A stretch of DNA of 64,000 nucleotides. It comes from Entoloma clypeatum (Eukaryota > Basidiomycota > Agaricomycetes > Agaricales > Entolomataceae). The stretch lies in assembly GCA_963565915.1 (NCBI GenBank), contig OY751487.1:186001-250000 (forward strand). Reading direction: 5' to 3'. Below, in pieces: positions 63,458-64,000 of this stretch. The translations under genes and the position numbers were made by a program. The notes beneath the pieces are model-generated. The model had not been told where the DNA came from, did not search any database, and was given only the letters and a program-made list of their open reading frames with translations. Positions within the stretch are counted from its first letter, which is position 1. The number at the start of each line of letters is the position of its first letter.

Positions 63458-64000
63458 CTTGGTACACATAATGCGCATTCTCAAGAATTCAGTGGGTTCA
63501 CCTAGATCACGAGATTCCCAAATAGCCATGAATTTGGCTCTTTTAACAGTTGTAAGCTTAATGTCTGGTCCCATGAACATTGTATCATCGACATAGATTA
63601 TTGCTAGTACAATGGTTCCGTTCGGGAAATAGAAAACAAAGATTCTGGCATCAGATATGACCCTTCAGAAACCTAGTTTCTTCATGGATTTCTCCATGGC
63701 ATGCCACCATGCAAGTCCAGCCTGCTTTAAACCATAAATTGCCTTATGTAGGCGCCAAACAAGAAGTTCTTTGCCTTTTATTTTGAAGCCTTCGGGTTGC
63801 ATCATGTATAACTCTTCCTGGAGTTTTCCATAAAGGGAAGCAGCAGTTACGTCTAGCGCGAGAATCACCCAACTCTTTAGCGCGGCGGTAGCGAGCATGA
63901 GATGTACTGTCTCAAATCGAATTATGGGAGAGAATACCTCATCGAAATCGATTCCCTTGATTTGCAAGAACCCTTGTGCAACAAGCCGAGCCTTTTTACA

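Larger units (their letters stand above)
48030..64000 (-). mobile_element. Copia-4: Ty1/Copia element split by Tc1 and Copia-3, continuing off the window
   Basis: Own segments: 48030-48837 (3' LTR, end of RNase H), 50397-50722 (RT end) and 63463-64000 (RT). They join exactly: across the Tc1 site through ...L-T-Y-S/G-D-Q, and across Copia-3 through ...L-R-M-R-I-M-C-T-K/N-T-I-M-I-D. This proves a single element later hit twice. The 5' end is to the right of the window. Confidence 0.9.
48400..64000 (-). pseudogene. Copia-4 Pol remnant (RT and RNase H), three pieces
   Basis: Right piece 64000-63463: G-I-D-F-D-E-V-F-S-P-I-I-R-F-E-T and Y-G-L-K-Q-A-G-L-A-W-W, with a stop near 63664 where a cysteine-or-arginine codon is expected. 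Middle piece 50717-50397: D-Q-C-A-Y-L-Q-K and R-F-G-M with the G-T-Q-P-D-I-A-F-A-V box. Left piece 48837-48423: T-D-S-D-W-A-S-D, S-S-T-E-S-E-Y-M and R-R-T-K-H-I-N-L-R-Y-H. A frameshift or stop near 48425 and another near 48766 show that it was decaying. Confidence 0.85.

Noticed and set aside
1..64000. CRISPR arrays, bacterial operons, rRNA genes
   Set aside because: Repeats found are LTRs, inverted repeats or dispersed motifs with unequal spacers; gene structure and elements are fungal.

Overview
The window is eukaryotic and almost certainly from a basidiomycete (mushroom-type) fungus. The host genes have introns of about 40-100 nt and belong to families typical of Agaricomycetes (an HNH nuclease-domain protein and a C2-domain protein). 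The rest is a dense, nested graveyard of retrotransposons and DNA transposons. No bacterial operon, CRISPR array or rRNA was seen.

Layout. 1-5157: left-truncated, decayed Ty3/Gypsy chromovirus on the minus strand (Gypsy-1). 5222-5524: hairpin MITE. 5873-6930: large fold-back repeat. 7817-13477: decayed Ty1/Copia element (Copia-1, minus). 13478-20548: host island with a small secreted cysteine-knot-like protein (15319-15501), an HNH nuclease-domain gene (16568-17471, 3 exons), an uncertain coding region, a C2-domain gene (18721-20358 minus, 4 exons) and a split tRNA-Arg(ACG). 20630-21907: 5'-truncated LINE with a poly(A) tail and 13-bp target duplication. 21921-39684: Tad-like LINE-A (plus), split by Copia-2 (22463-29206, minus) and Gypsy-2 (31473-38010, plus). 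39685-48050: related LINE-C, tail-to-tail with LINE-A, split by a probable solo LTR (40206-41136) and a hAT transposon (42332-46226). 48030-64000: Copia-4 (minus, running off the window), split by a Tc1 element (48840-50394) and by non-autonomous Copia-3 (50723-63457), whose own LTR is split by Gypsy-3 (50776-57350). Target-site duplications were read directly for most insertions, so the order of events can be reconstructed.

How the parts work. The Gypsy elements carry Gag, Pol (protease, reverse transcriptase, RNase H, integrase) and a C-terminal chromodomain. Their RNA start is complementary over 11 nt to the primer site beside the LTR, the signature of Tf1/sushi-type self-priming. Gag and Pol are in a -1 relation. 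A small coiled-coil-like third gene sits between Pol and the 3' LTR in both complete copies and looks conserved at the protein level. The Copia elements have a primer site matching the anticodon arm of initiator tRNA-Met (half-tRNA priming, as in Drosophila copia and yeast Ty5). Copia-2 has identical LTRs and an extra 278-codon reading frame upstream of gag that starts inside the LTR and reads through the primer site; it encodes a putative membrane segment plus a cysteine cluster.

Sequence differences between paired LTRs, and many nonsense codons, fall at CpG sites, pointing to methylation-linked decay. The points most worth checking are the Copia-2 upstream frame, the Gypsy third gene, the self-priming geometry, the dispersed hairpin repeats in Copia-3 and the knottin-like secreted peptide.
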